Source: Ectopseudomonas composti (GTDB taxonomy: Bacteria > Pseudomonadota > Gammaproteobacteria > Pseudomonadales > Pseudomonadaceae). Taken from it: a stretch of 15,181 bases of DNA. Where the stretch lies: positions 1 through 15,181 of the forward strand of contig CAMPIF010000045.1 in the NCBI GenBank assembly GCA_946886245.1. The letters run 5' to 3'. Positions within the stretch are counted from its first letter, which is position 1; the number at the start of each line of letters is the position of its first letter. The translations under genes were made by a program, and so were the position numbers. Below, piece by piece: positions 1-7,186 of the stretch. The notes below the pieces were generated by a model that was given only the letters and a program-made list of their open reading frames with translations, made no database searches and had not been told where the DNA came from.

Positions 1-682
1 GGTTGATGTGGAACTGGGTGTCCTTGTGCAGCAGCTCGGCCGGCAGCACGTGCTTGACGATCAGCTCCATCACACCGTCGCGCAGGTCGTCGTATTTCAC
101 TTCCGGGTTGTGCTGGGTGGACAGCACGACCGCGTCGATGGCCGCGACCTTGCCGTTCTCGTAACGGCAGGTGACCTGGGATTTGGCATCCGGGCGCAGC
201 CACGGCAGCAGGCCGGATTTGCGCGCTTCGGCCTGGCGCTCGACCAGGCGATGCGAGAAGCAGATCGGCGCCGGCATCAGTACGTCGGTTTCGTTGCTGG
301 CGTAGCCGAACATCAGGCCCTGGTCGCCAGCGCCCTGATCTTCCGGCTTGGCGCGGTCGACGCCCTGGTTGATGTCCGGGGACTGCTTGCCAATGATGTT
401 GAGCACGCCACAGGTGGCGCCGTCGAAGCCAACATCGCTGCTGGTGTAGCCGATGTCGCAGATGACGTCGCGAACGATCTGTTCCAGATCGACCCAGGCG
501 CTGGTGGTGACTTCGCCGGCGACGATGGCCACACCGGTCTTGACCAGGGTTTCCACGGCCACGCGGGCGTGCTTGTCCTGGGCGATGATGGCATCGAGCA
601 CCGCATCGGAGATCTGGTCGGCGATCTTGTCCGGATGCCCTTCGGACACGGACTCGGAGGTAAACAGGGAATATTCGCTCAT
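1..682 (-). CDS. metK: S-adenosylmethionine synthetase (MetK), N-terminal 227 residues; truncated by window edge
   Basis: MetK makes S-adenosylmethionine from methionine and ATP in the cytoplasm; SAM feeds methylation and polyamine synthesis. Reading the minus strand from 682, the protein begins [20 protein letters not shown]. It carries the ATP-binding GHPDKIAD signature at residues 15-22 and the glycine-rich [12 protein letters not shown] signature at about 117-128, both diagnostic of the family. About 227 codons are visible; the family is usually 380-400 residues, so the rest lies beyond position 1. The ATG at 680-682 directly follows the TAG of the upstream ArsR-methyltransferase gene. 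Its ribosome binding site (AAGGAA, 690-695, seven bases before the ATG) lies inside the last codons of that gene, so translational coupling is likely. I see no frame damage. No SAM riboswitch is expected or visible, because the upstream sequence is coding. Confidence 0.97.
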   Translation of the reverse strand, partial: MSEYSLFTSESVSEGHPDKIADQISDAVLDAIIAQDKHARVAVETLVKTGVAIVAGEVTTSAWVDLEQIVRDVICDIGYTSSDVGFDGATCGVLNIIGKQSPDINQGVDRAKPEDQGAGDQGLMFGYASNETDVLMPAPICFSHRLVERQAEARKSGLLPWLRPDAKSQVTCRYENGKVAAIDAVVLSTQHNPEVKYDDLRDGVMELIVKHVLPAELLHKDTQFHIN

Positions 683-1684
683 CTATCGGTTCCTTTCTTG
701 CCGGAGGCTGAAGGCGCTGTGCGCATCGGGTTTGGCAAAGTGCCGTAACTGAATCTGAAAGCCGTTTTTCAGGCCTATGTAGAGGCTTTCGCCGGGTGTC
801 AGGCCGGCGGCCGTCGCCCAGCGCGCCAGGTCTTCCTGTTCGAAGCCGAGCCACAGGTCGCCGCAGGCTTCGCGTGCCCAGCTCTGGTCGTGGCTGCACA
901 GCTCGCTGAGCAGCAGGCTGCCGCCGGGCGCGACCAGGCCGGCCAGCTTGCGAAAAGCCTCGGCCGGGGTGGCGAGATGGTGCAGCACCATGTTCAGCAC
1001 CACGCAGTCGGCGGGCTGCTGTTGATCCTGCAGCGCATCGGCCAGTTTCAGCTCGACGTTGTCCAGGCCCTCGGCGGTGCAGCGCTGGCTGGCCAGTTCG
1101 AGCATAGCCGGGCTGTTGTCCAGTGCCGTGACCCGCGCGAAGCGACGCGCCAGATCGGGCAGGAAGGCGCCATCGCCAGGACCGATTTCCAGTGCCGTGG
1201 CATCGTCGCTGAAATGCAGGGCATCGAGCAGGGACAGCAGGCTGTCGCGGTACTGCGGCAAGCCGGCGATCAGATCCTGCTGGGCCTGGAAGCTGGTGGC
1301 CATGCGCGCGAAGAAGTCGCGGCTGACGGTAGCGCGCTGCTGATGCACGGTGGCGATGCGCGCCTGCACATCGCCGGGCAGCGGCAGTTCGTCGATGTCC
1401 TCCAGCAGTGCGGCGTGCAGGCGGCCACTGGGCAGGGCGCGGCGGTAGAAGATCGCATTGCCTTCGCGGCGCGTGGCCACCAGCCCTGCCTGGGCCAGCA
1501 CTTTGAGGTGGTGGCTCATGCCTGACTGACCAATGGCGAAGATCTGCGCCAGTTCCAGCACGCCAAAGGAATCGTTGCTCAGGGTGCGCAGTACATTCAG
1601 GCGCAGCGGATCACCGCCGGCCTTGCACAGGGCGGCGAGCTCATCGCAGGGGTCGAATTCCAACTGGGGTGCGCGCAGGGTCAT
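683..1684 (-). CDS. ArsR-family regulator fused to a SAM-dependent methyltransferase domain (SahR-like, PA0547-type)
   Basis: The protein is 333 residues from the ATG at 1684. An N-terminal winged helix covers about 15-85, with the recognition-helix region QSGMSHHLKVLAQAGLV at 53-69 and a wing around TRREGNAIFY. The C-terminal class I methyltransferase fold has motif I EIGPGDG at 166-172, the acidic end of strand 2 near ALDN (187-190) and a LNMVLHHL segment at about 230-237. The ArsR metal site (ELCxC) is absent; the matching helix reads LELAQIF, so metal sensing is unlikely. Fusions of this type next to methionine-cycle genes, such as SahR, are known or proposed to use the methyltransferase fold to sense SAM or SAH. 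Sensing rather than catalysis is inferred here. It is the first gene of a pair with metK, its TAG touching the metK ATG. An in-frame ATG at 1714 is possible, but that N-terminal extension looks non-homologous. Neither start has a good Shine-Dalgarno sequence. Confidence 0.88.
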   Translation of the reverse strand: MTLRAPQLEFDPCDELAALCKAGGDPLRLNVLRTLSNDSFGVLELAQIFAIGQSGMSHHLKVLAQAGLVATRREGNAIFYRRALPSGRLHAALLEDIDELPLPGDVQARIATVHQQRATVSRDFFARMATSFQAQQDLIAGLPQYRDSLLSLLDALHFSDDATALEIGPGDGAFLPDLARRFARVTALDNSPAMLELASQRCTAEGLDNVELKLADALQDQQQPADCVVLNMVLHHLATPAEAFRKLAGLVAPGGSLLLSELCSHDQSWAREACGDLWLGFEQEDLARWATAAGLTPGESLYIGLKNGFQIQLRHFAKPDAHSAFSLRQERNR

Positions 1685-1723
1685 GGTGGCGCAGTCTAGT
1701 CGGTCATTTTTCATACAGCAATA

Positions 1724-1749
1724 CCAATATCAAAAAGTTTTGATATTGG
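1724..1749. promoter_or_regulatory. Perfect 12-bp-arm inverted repeat, candidate operator of the ArsR-methyltransferase/metK pair
   Basis: The arms CCAATATCAAAA (1724-1735) and TTTTGATATTGG (1738-1749) are exact reverse complements separated by AG. The element is AT-rich in GC-rich surroundings. It lies 39 bp upstream of the ArsR-methyltransferase start and 7 bp beyond the stop codon of the LysR gene. No T-run follows on the minus strand, so it is a poor intrinsic terminator. A long AT-rich dyad close to its own gene fits a dimeric winged-helix operator, and I infer autoregulation that also covers metK. Binding itself is not shown by the sequence. Confidence 0.7.
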
Positions 1750-1756
1750 GTCCTGA

Positions 1757-2638
1757 CTAGCCTGGCGCCTGACTCAATTGCAGAAAAGCTGCCGGGGCCG
1801 GGCTCAGGCTGGTGCCAAGTCGCCACAGCACATGCAGTTCGCGCTCGATCTGCATGTCCTGCACCTTCAGGCGCTGCAGCTCGCCGCTGGCCAGTTCGCG
1901 TTCGACCACCCGTTGCGACAGCCAGGCGATGCCCTTGCCGTCGGCGAGCAGGCGCTTGAGCGCCTCGGTACTGCCAATGGCCATGCCGGCCTGTGGCTCC
2001 AGTCCGTGCTCGCGATAGGCCTGCTCGATGCTGGCGCGAGCACCTGAGCCGGGTTCGCGCATGTACAGCGGGTATGCCTGCAGGTCGCGGGCCTCAAGGT
2101 GCTCGGCCCTGGTCAGCGGGTGCCGCGGCGATACCACCGGAAGCAGGGCATCGCGCGCCAGCAGGCGATGCGCGTAGTCGACCTGGGCGAACGGGCCTTC
2201 GACGAAGCCCAGGCTGATGCGGCCTTCGTCCAGTTGCCGGGTCACGACGTCGGTGTTGCTCACGTCCAGGCTGACGAATATCTGTGGATGCAGGGCGCGG
2301 AAGCGGGTGAGCAGCGGCGGCAGCAGGTAGGCGCCGAGCGTGGCGCTGGCGCCCAGGTGCAGTTCGCCCTGCTCCAGTTGGGCAAAGTCGCGCAGGTCGC
2401 GTTCGGCGGCGCGTTCCAGAGCAAAGATGCGCCGCGCGTAGTCATGCAGGCGCAGGCCGCCTTCGGTCAGTCGCACGCCGCGTGGCTGGCGATCGAACAG
2501 GCGCAGGTCGAGGTTGGCTTCGAGGTCGCGAATTTCCCGCGTTACGGCAGGCTGACTGATGTGCAGACGCTCGGCGCCGGCGCTGATGCTGCCGGCTTCT
2601 GCAACGGCCAGAAAGACCTTCAGGTGGTGGAGGTTCAT
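1757..2638 (-). CDS. LysR-type transcriptional regulator divergent from a TDT transporter
   Basis: The protein has 293 residues, the normal LysR length. The N-terminal helix-turn-helix spans about 2-60, with the family pattern SISAGAERLHISQPAVTREIRDLE at about 17-40 followed by LRLFDRQPRGVRLTEGG. A LysR substrate-binding domain fills about 90-290. The ordinary minus-strand ATG is at 2636-2638; upstream bases show no clear Shine-Dalgarno, so translation may be weak or the message nearly leaderless. The gene diverges from the TDT-family transporter across a 110-bp gap, the usual arrangement for a LysR protein controlling its neighbour. I infer that it regulates that transporter and itself. The effector is unknown; overall resemblance is to the CbbR/CysL/YeiE-like part of the family, which is not enough to name a ligand. 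Confidence 0.93.
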   Translation of the reverse strand: MNLHHLKVFLAVAEAGSISAGAERLHISQPAVTREIRDLEANLDLRLFDRQPRGVRLTEGGLRLHDYARRIFALERAAERDLRDFAQLEQGELHLGASATLGAYLLPPLLTRFRALHPQIFVSLDVSNTDVVTRQLDEGRISLGFVEGPFAQVDYAHRLLARDALLPVVSPRHPLTRAEHLEARDLQAYPLYMREPGSGARASIEQAYREHGLEPQAGMAIGSTEALKRLLADGKGIAWLSQRVVERELASGELQRLKVQDMQIERELHVLWRLGTSLSPAPAAFLQLSQAPG

Positions 2639-2676
2639 GGTCTATGCATAAATTAAAGGTATGGTTTGGATGCTGA

Positions 2677-2693
2677 ATATGTATTTTTCATAT
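2677..2693. promoter_or_regulatory. Candidate LysR box (ATATG-N7-CATAT)
   Basis: ATATG at 2677-2681 and CATAT at 2689-2693 form a dyad with a 7-base centre. T2680 and A2692 satisfy the T-N11-A rule of LysR operators. The site lies between the LysR start (2638) and the preferred transporter start (2749). An AT-rich TATGCATA palindrome at 2643-2650 lies closer to the LysR gene and could be part of the same control region. Assignment rests on motif shape and position only. Confidence 0.4.
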
Positions 2694-2748
2694 GGCAAGC
2701 CAATTCTTACCCTTGCGCCATCATTCATGTCACGGGACCACCCGACTC

Positions 2749-3903
2749 ATGCCGCGCCCCTTCAGTCGTTTACCCGAGCCCCTGGCTTTCATTCGTCATT
2801 TCACCCCCAGCTGGTTCGCCATGACCATGGGCACCGGTGTGCTGGCGTTGGTGATGGCTCGTCTGCCCTGGCAACTGCCGGGATTGCCGATGCTCGCCGA
2901 GGGGCTGTGGTTTGTCGCGGTCGCTCTGTTCGCCCTGTTCAGCGGGCTGTTTCTGCTGCGCCTGGCGCTGTTTCGCGACACCCTCTGGCCGATGTTGCTG
3001 CATCCGGTGCAGTCGATGTTCCTTGGCGCCATTCCCATGGGCCTGGCGGTGTTGATCAAAGGGTTGCTGCTGTTCGGCGTGCCGCGCTGGGGTGAGGGCG
3101 TCTACGCGCTGGCCCATGCGCTGTGGTGGCTGGACGCGGCGCTGGCGCTGCTCGGTGCCTTGCTGGTGCCCTACCTGATGTTCACCCGCCAGCATCATGC
3201 GCTGGAGAAGCTCACGGCGGTCTGGCTGCTACCTATCGTCGCACCCGAGGTCGCCGCCAGCACGGCAGGGGCGCTGGCGCCGCATCTATCCGCCGAGGCG
3301 GCACAGCAGTTGCTGGTGGCCGGTTTCGTGCTGTGGGGATTATCGCTGTCGCTGGCGTTCTCGCTGATCACCCTGGTGCTGCTGCGCCTGGCCCTGCACA
3401 AATTGCCGGATACCGATTTCGCCGCTACCAGCTGGTTGCCACTGGGGCCTCTGGCTACCGGCTGTTTGGGCCTTCTGAGCATGGGGCAGGCGGCACCGCT
3501 GGCTTTTGCCGGTACGCCGCTGGTCAGCGCCGCCGAGTTGGCGCGGGATCTCGGTCTGATCGGCGGCCTGGCCTTGTGGGGCGCTGGGCTGTGGTGGCTG
3601 GTGATCGCTACCTTGTTCACCCGTCACTACATCCGCGACAACATGCCGTTCAACCTCGGTTGGTGGGGTTTCACCTTTCCGCTGGGCGTGTTCGCCCTGG
3701 CCACCTTCGAGCTGCAGGCCGTGACCGGTTTGAGCCTGTTCGCCTTCATCGGTCTGCTGCTGGCGGTGCAACTGGCGGCGGTCTGGACCCTGGTGTTCAG
3801 TCGCACGCTCGCAGGCGTCTGGCATGGCGAGTTGTTTCAGGCGCCCTGCCTGGGCGGGCCGGGCAGCCCGGCGGTGAGCGTTCTGAGCGAGCAGGCGGGC
3901 TGA
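2749..3903 (+). CDS. TDT / SLAC1-TehA family membrane transporter
   Basis: The 384-residue hydrophobic protein has roughly ten membrane segments. It begins with the family hallmark HFTPSWFAMTMGTGVLAL at residues 17-34, seen in TDT (tellurite-resistance/dicarboxylate/sulfite) transporters of the SLAC1 superfamily. Members move anions such as C4-dicarboxylates, sulfite, chloride or nitrate, and some are linked to tellurite tolerance; the substrate here cannot be read from the sequence. I chose ATG 2749 because the homologous region starts within about 15 residues of it and because the candidate LysR box would then lie upstream. An in-frame ATG at 2692 would add 19 polar residues and overlap that box. 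The Shine-Dalgarno is weak (GGGA, about ten bases upstream). The divergent LysR gene is the likely regulator. The gene sits just before transketolase, with no metabolic link I can see. Confidence 0.9.
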   Translation: MPRPFSRLPEPLAFIRHFTPSWFAMTMGTGVLALVMARLPWQLPGLPMLAEGLWFVAVALFALFSGLFLLRLALFRDTLWPMLLHPVQSMFLGAIPMGLAVLIKGLLLFGVPRWGEGVYALAHALWWLDAALALLGALLVPYLMFTRQHHALEKLTAVWLLPIVAPEVAASTAGALAPHLSAEAAQQLLVAGFVLWGLSLSLAFSLITLVLLRLALHKLPDTDFAATSWLPLGPLATGCLGLLSMGQAAPLAFAGTPLVSAAELARDLGLIGGLALWGAGLWWLVIATLFTRHYIRDNMPFNLGWWGFTFPLGVFALATFELQAVTGLSLFAFIGLLLAVQLAAVWTLVFSRTLAGVWHGELFQAPCLGGPGSPAVSVLSEQAG

Positions 3904-3947
3904 TTTGGTCTCTACGACCATCTGTCATTGCCCCGCGAGGGCTGGCT

Positions 3948-3975
3948 GGGCGAAAATGGCCACCTTTTTTCGCCC
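3948..3975 (+). repeat. Inverted repeat in the transketolase leader
   Basis: GGGCGAAAA (3948-3956) pairs exactly with TTTTCGCCC (3967-3975) around a 10-base loop that itself contains GGCC. It lies 45 bases downstream of the transporter stop and 36 bases before the transketolase start. The T-rich stretch is inside the right arm rather than after it, so as a terminator it is atypical. It could equally be an operator or a leader hairpin. Confidence 0.45.
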
Positions 3976-4011
3976 CTTCATTCAGAAGCAGCCCCCGTAG
4001 GAGATTCAGCG

Positions 4012-6012
4012 ATGCCCAGCCGTCGTGAGCGAGCCAATGCCATTCGTGCCCTCAGCATGGATGCCGTGCAGAAAGCCAACAGCGGCCACCCCGGTGCCCC
4101 CATGGGTATGGCGGACATCGCCGAAGTGCTGTGGCGCGACTACCTCAAGCACAACCCGAGCAACCCGAACTTCGCCGATCGTGACCGCTTCGTGCTGTCC
4201 AACGGCCATGGTTCGATGCTGATCTATTCGCTGCTGCACCTGACCGGCTACGACCTCGGCATCGAAGACCTCAAGCAGTTCCGCCAACTGCACAGCCGTA
4301 CTCCGGGCCACCCGGAATACGGTTACACCCCGGGTGTCGAGACCACCACCGGCCCGCTCGGCCAGGGCATCGCCAACGCCGTCGGCTTCGCTATCGCCGA
4401 GAAGGTACTGGGCGCGCAGTTCAACCGTGAAGGCCACGATATCGTCGACCACAACACCTACGTGTTCCTCGGCGACGGCTGCATAATGGAAGGCATTTCC
4501 CACGAAGTCTGCTCGCTGGCCGGCACCCTGGGCCTGGGCAAGCTGATCGCCTTCTACGACGACAACGGCATCTCCATCGACGGCGAAGTCGAGGGCTGGT
4601 TCACCGATGACACGCCAAAGCGCTTCGAAGCCTACGGCTGGCAGGTGATCCGCAACGTCGACGGCCATGACGCCGAAGAGATCAAGATGGCCATCGAGAC
4701 CGCGCGCAAGAGCGTGGACCAGCCGACCCTGATCTGCTGCAAGACCACCATTGGCTTCGGTTCGCCGAACAAGCAGGGCAAGGAAGAGTGCCACGGTGCC
4801 CCGCTGGGCAACGACGAAATCGCCCTGACCCGCGCCGCGCTGGGCTGGAACCATGGCCCGTTCGAAATCCCGGCCGAGATCTACGCCGAGTGGGATGCCA
4901 AGGAAGCCGGTGCTGCCGCCGAAGCCGCCTGGAACGACAAGTTTGCCGCCTACGCCGCTGCCCATCCCGAGCTGGCTGCCGAGTTCAAGCGCCGCATTGC
5001 CGGTGAGCTGCCGGCCGACTTCGCCGAGAAGGCCGCTGCCTACATCAAGGATGTCGCCGAGAAGGGTGAAACCATCGCCAGCCGCAAGGCCAGCCAGAAC
5101 GCGCTGAACGCCTTCGGCCCGCTGCTGCCTGAATTCCTCGGTGGCTCCGCCGACCTGGCCGGTTCCAACCTGACCCTGTGGAAAGGCTGCCAAGGCGTAT
5201 CTGCGCAGGATGCGTCCGGCAACTACATGTTCTACGGCGTGCGCGAATTCGGCATGAGCGCGATCATGAACGGCGTCGCCCTGCACGGCGGTTTCGTGCC
5301 CTACGGCGCGACCTTCCTGATCTTTATGGAATACGCGCGCAATGCCGTGCGCATGTCCGCGCTGATGAAAAAGCGTGTGCTCTATGTGTTCACCCACGAT
5401 TCCATCGGCCTTGGCGAAGACGGCCCGACCCACCAGCCGATCGAGCAACTGGCCAGCCTGCGCGGCACGCCGAACCTCGATACCTGGCGCCCGGCCGATG
5501 CCGTGGAGTCCGCCGTGGCCTGGAAGTACGCCATCGAGCGCGCCGACGGCCCGAGCGCCCTGGTGTTCAGCCGCCAGAATCTGCCGCACCAAGCACGCGA
5601 CGCCCAGCAACTGGCCGATGTCGCTCGCGGTGGCTACGTACTGAAAGACAGCGGCGGCGAGCCGGAGCTGATTCTGATCGCCACCGGTTCGGAAGTCGGT
5701 CTGGCCGTGGCGGCCCATGACAAGCTGACCGCAGCCGGCCGCAAGGTGCGCGTGGTGTCGATGCCGTCCACCAGCGTGTTCGACGCTCAGGACGCCGGCT
5801 ACAAGCAGGACGTGCTGCCGCTCCAGGTAAGTGCGCGCATCGCCATCGAGGCCTCGCACGCCGACTACTGGTACAAGTACGTGGGCCTGGAAGGTCGCAT
5901 CATTGGCATGACCAGCTTCGGCGAGTCGGCCCCGGCTCCTGCACTGTTCGAGCACTTCGGTTTCACCGTCGACAACATCGTCGCCACTGCCGAAGAACTG
6001 CTGGACGCCTGA
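4012..6012 (+). CDS. tktA: Transketolase
   Basis: Transketolase transfers two-carbon ketol units between sugar phosphates using thiamine diphosphate, linking the pentose phosphate pathway to fructose-6-phosphate and glyceraldehyde-3-phosphate and producing erythrose-4-phosphate. The protein has 666 residues, standard length. Visible functional residues include H26 in [10 protein letters not shown]66 in SNGHG, the thiamine-diphosphate motif GDG (154-156) through FYDDN (N185), H261 in HGAPLGN, the cofactor-activating glutamate E412 in REFGMS and H474 in GPTHQP. ATG 4012 is preferred: it follows TAGGAGATTCAGCG, a good Shine-Dalgarno, and begins [20 protein letters not shown] as homologues do, whereas an upstream in-frame ATG at 3928 would add a non-conserved leader. 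Its product erythrose-4-phosphate is the substrate of the next gene, epd. A paired-hairpin repeat separates it from epd. Confidence 0.98.
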   Translation: MPSRRERANAIRALSMDAVQKANSGHPGAPMGMADIAEVLWRDYLKHNPSNPNFADRDRFVLSNGHGSMLIYSLLHLTGYDLGIEDLKQFRQLHSRTPGHPEYGYTPGVETTTGPLGQGIANAVGFAIAEKVLGAQFNREGHDIVDHNTYVFLGDGCIMEGISHEVCSLAGTLGLGKLIAFYDDNGISIDGEVEGWFTDDTPKRFEAYGWQVIRNVDGHDAEEIKMAIETARKSVDQPTLICCKTTIGFGSPNKQGKEECHGAPLGNDEIALTRAALGWNHGPFEIPAEIYAEWDAKEAGAAAEAAWNDKFAAYAAAHPELAAEFKRRIAGELPADFAEKAAAYIKDVAEKGETIASRKASQNALNAFGPLLPEFLGGSADLAGSNLTLWKGCQGVSAQDASGNYMFYGVREFGMSAIMNGVALHGGFVPYGATFLIFMEYARNAVRMSALMKKRVLYVFTHDSIGLGEDGPTHQPIEQLASLRGTPNLDTWRPADAVESAVAWKYAIERADGPSALVFSRQNLPHQARDAQQLADVARGGYVLKDSGGEPELILIATGSEVGLAVAAHDKLTAAGRKVRVVSMPSTSVFDAQDAGYKQDVLPLQVSARIAIEASHADYWYKYVGLEGRIIGMTSFGESAPAPALFEHFGFTVDNIVATAEELLDA

Positions 6013-6026
6013 GTGAGAACGACGCG

Positions 6027-6098
6027 GTAAGGTGGGTGACGCTCTTTTCACCCACCGTTACACCGACGGTGGATCGATAAAGCGCAATCCACCCTACG
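6027..6098. repeat. Paired hairpins ending in CACCCTACG, REP-like intergenic repeat
   Basis: The first hairpin is GGTGGGTGA (6031-6039) with TCACCCACC (6048-6056), extended by GTAA/TTAC (6027-6030, 6058-6061) across one bulged G. The second is GGTGGAT (6068-6074) with ATCCACC (6087-6093). The block ends in CACCCTACG (6090-6098), the reverse complement of CGTAGGGTG, which recurs at 13436-13444. From general knowledge, GTAGGGTG-led hairpins are scattered in intergenic regions of several Pseudomonas genomes. It fills the gap between tktA and epd and may act as a message-stabilising or terminating structure. Confidence 0.6.
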
Positions 6099-6115
6099 TT
6101 CATCCGAGATTTCCT

Positions 6116-7183
6116 ATGTCCAATCGTCCCTATCGTGTCGCCCTCAACGGTTATGGCCGCATCGGTCGTTGCGTGCTGCGCGCGCTGCATGAGCGTGGCA
6201 ATTCGGCGAGCCTGGAAATCGTCGCGCTGAACGACCTGGCCGATCAGGCCAGCATCGAGTACCTGACGCGCTTCGACTCCACCCACGGGCGTTTTCCCGG
6301 CGAGGTGAAGGTCGATGGCGACTGCCTGCACATCAATGGCGATTGCGTGAAGGTGCTGCGCCAGAGCGAGCCCGAGGCCATCGACTGGGCCGCGCTGGGC
6401 ATCGATCTGCTGCTGGAGTGCTCCGGTCAGTACGTCACTCGTGACCAGGCGCAACGCTTCATCGACGCCGGCGCGCCGCGCGTGCTGCTGTCGCAGCCGA
6501 TGGCGAGCGAGGCGGATATCGATGCCACCGTGGTCTACGGAGTCAATCAGCAGTGCCTGAGCGGCGCCGAGCGACTGGTATCGAACGCCTCCTGCACCAC
6601 CAACTGCGGTGTGCCGTTGCTGAAACTTCTCGATGAGGTGGTGGGTCTGGAGTACGTCTCCATTACCACCATCCACTCGGCGATGAACGACCAACCGGTG
6701 ATCGATGCCTACCACCACGAAGACCTGCGCCGCACGCGCTCGGCCTTTCAGTCGGTGATCCCGGTGTCCACCGGCCTGGCGCGTGGTATCGAGCGTTTGC
6801 TGCCGGAGCTGGCCGGGCGTATCCAGGCCAAGGCCATCCGTGTGCCGACGGTCAACGTCTCCTGCCTGGACATTACCCTGCAGACCGCGCGCGATACCTC
6901 TGCAGAAGAGATCAACCGCGTGCTGCGTCAGGCGGCACAGAGCGGCCCGCTCAAGGGGCTGCTGGCCTACACCGAACTGCCGCACGCCAGTTGCGACTTC
7001 AACCACGACCCGCACTCGGCCATCGTCGACGGCAGCCAGACCCGCGTGTCCGGCCCGCGCCTGGTCAACCTGCTGGCCTGGTTCGACAACGAGTGGGGGT
7101 TTGCCAACCGTATGCTCGATGTCGCCGAACATTTTCTTGCTGTATCCACTTCCTCTGTACAACCAGCCTTTGTGAAGGACTGA
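6116..7183 (+). CDS. epd: D-erythrose-4-phosphate dehydrogenase (GapB-type)
   Basis: Epd oxidises erythrose-4-phosphate to 4-phosphoerythronate with NAD, the first step of the DXP-dependent pyridoxal-phosphate route. The 355-residue protein has the GAPDH-fold NAD-binding motif NGYGRIGR at 11-18 and the catalytic cysteine C160 in SNASCTTNC. The segment TTIHSAMNDQPVIDAYHHEDLRRTRSA carries the catalytic histidine and is more typical of Epd than of glycolytic GapA. Neighbours support this: transketolase upstream makes the substrate, and epd-pgk-fba is a recurrent proteobacterial order. A secondary phosphorylating GAPDH activity cannot be excluded by reading. The start is ATG 6116 with a weak Shine-Dalgarno (CCGAGATTTCCT); an open frame extends upstream through the hairpin repeat to 6032, but that sequence is not protein-like. 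pgk starts three bases after the stop, so the two are co-transcribed. Confidence 0.93.
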   Translation: MSNRPYRVALNGYGRIGRCVLRALHERGNSASLEIVALNDLADQASIEYLTRFDSTHGRFPGEVKVDGDCLHINGDCVKVLRQSEPEAIDWAALGIDLLLECSGQYVTRDQAQRFIDAGAPRVLLSQPMASEADIDATVVYGVNQQCLSGAERLVSNASCTTNCGVPLLKLLDEVVGLEYVSITTIHSAMNDQPVIDAYHHEDLRRTRSAFQSVIPVSTGLARGIERLLPELAGRIQAKAIRVPTVNVSCLDITLQTARDTSAEEINRVLRQAAQSGPLKGLLAYTELPHASCDFNHDPHSAIVDGSQTRVSGPRLVNLLAWFDNEWGFANRMLDVAEHFLAVSTSSVQPAFVKD

Positions 7184-7186
7184 TCC

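Noticed and set aside
8..748. Plus-strand open frame at the left edge
   Set aside because: It is the antisense shadow of metK, whose signatures are clear on the minus strand.
683..1684. Classic metal-responsive ArsR repressor
   Set aside because: The ELCxC metal-binding motif is missing, and two thirds of the protein is a methyltransferase fold.
1724..1749. Reading the palindrome as a terminator for the LysR gene
   Set aside because: The stem is AT-rich and no T-run follows on the minus strand, while its position just before the ArsR-methyltransferase gene fits an operator better.
1757..3903. LysR/TDT pair as a transposon or integron cargo
   Set aside because: No terminal inverted repeats, target-site duplications, transposase or integrase remnants are visible at either side, and base composition matches the surroundings.
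3928..4011. Possible 28-residue N-terminal extension of transketolase
   Set aside because: The ATG at 4012 has a strong Shine-Dalgarno and matches family N-termini. The extension would translate the leader inverted repeat.
4006..6051. Very long open frame on the minus strand opposite transketolase
   Set aside because: It lies antisense to a gene with all transketolase active-site residues. Its composition is what G/C-biased third positions produce on the opposite strand, and it matches no family I recognise.
6032..6115. Possible N-terminal extension of Epd
   Set aside because: It would encode the hairpin repeat. The NAD-binding domain starts properly at ATG 6116.
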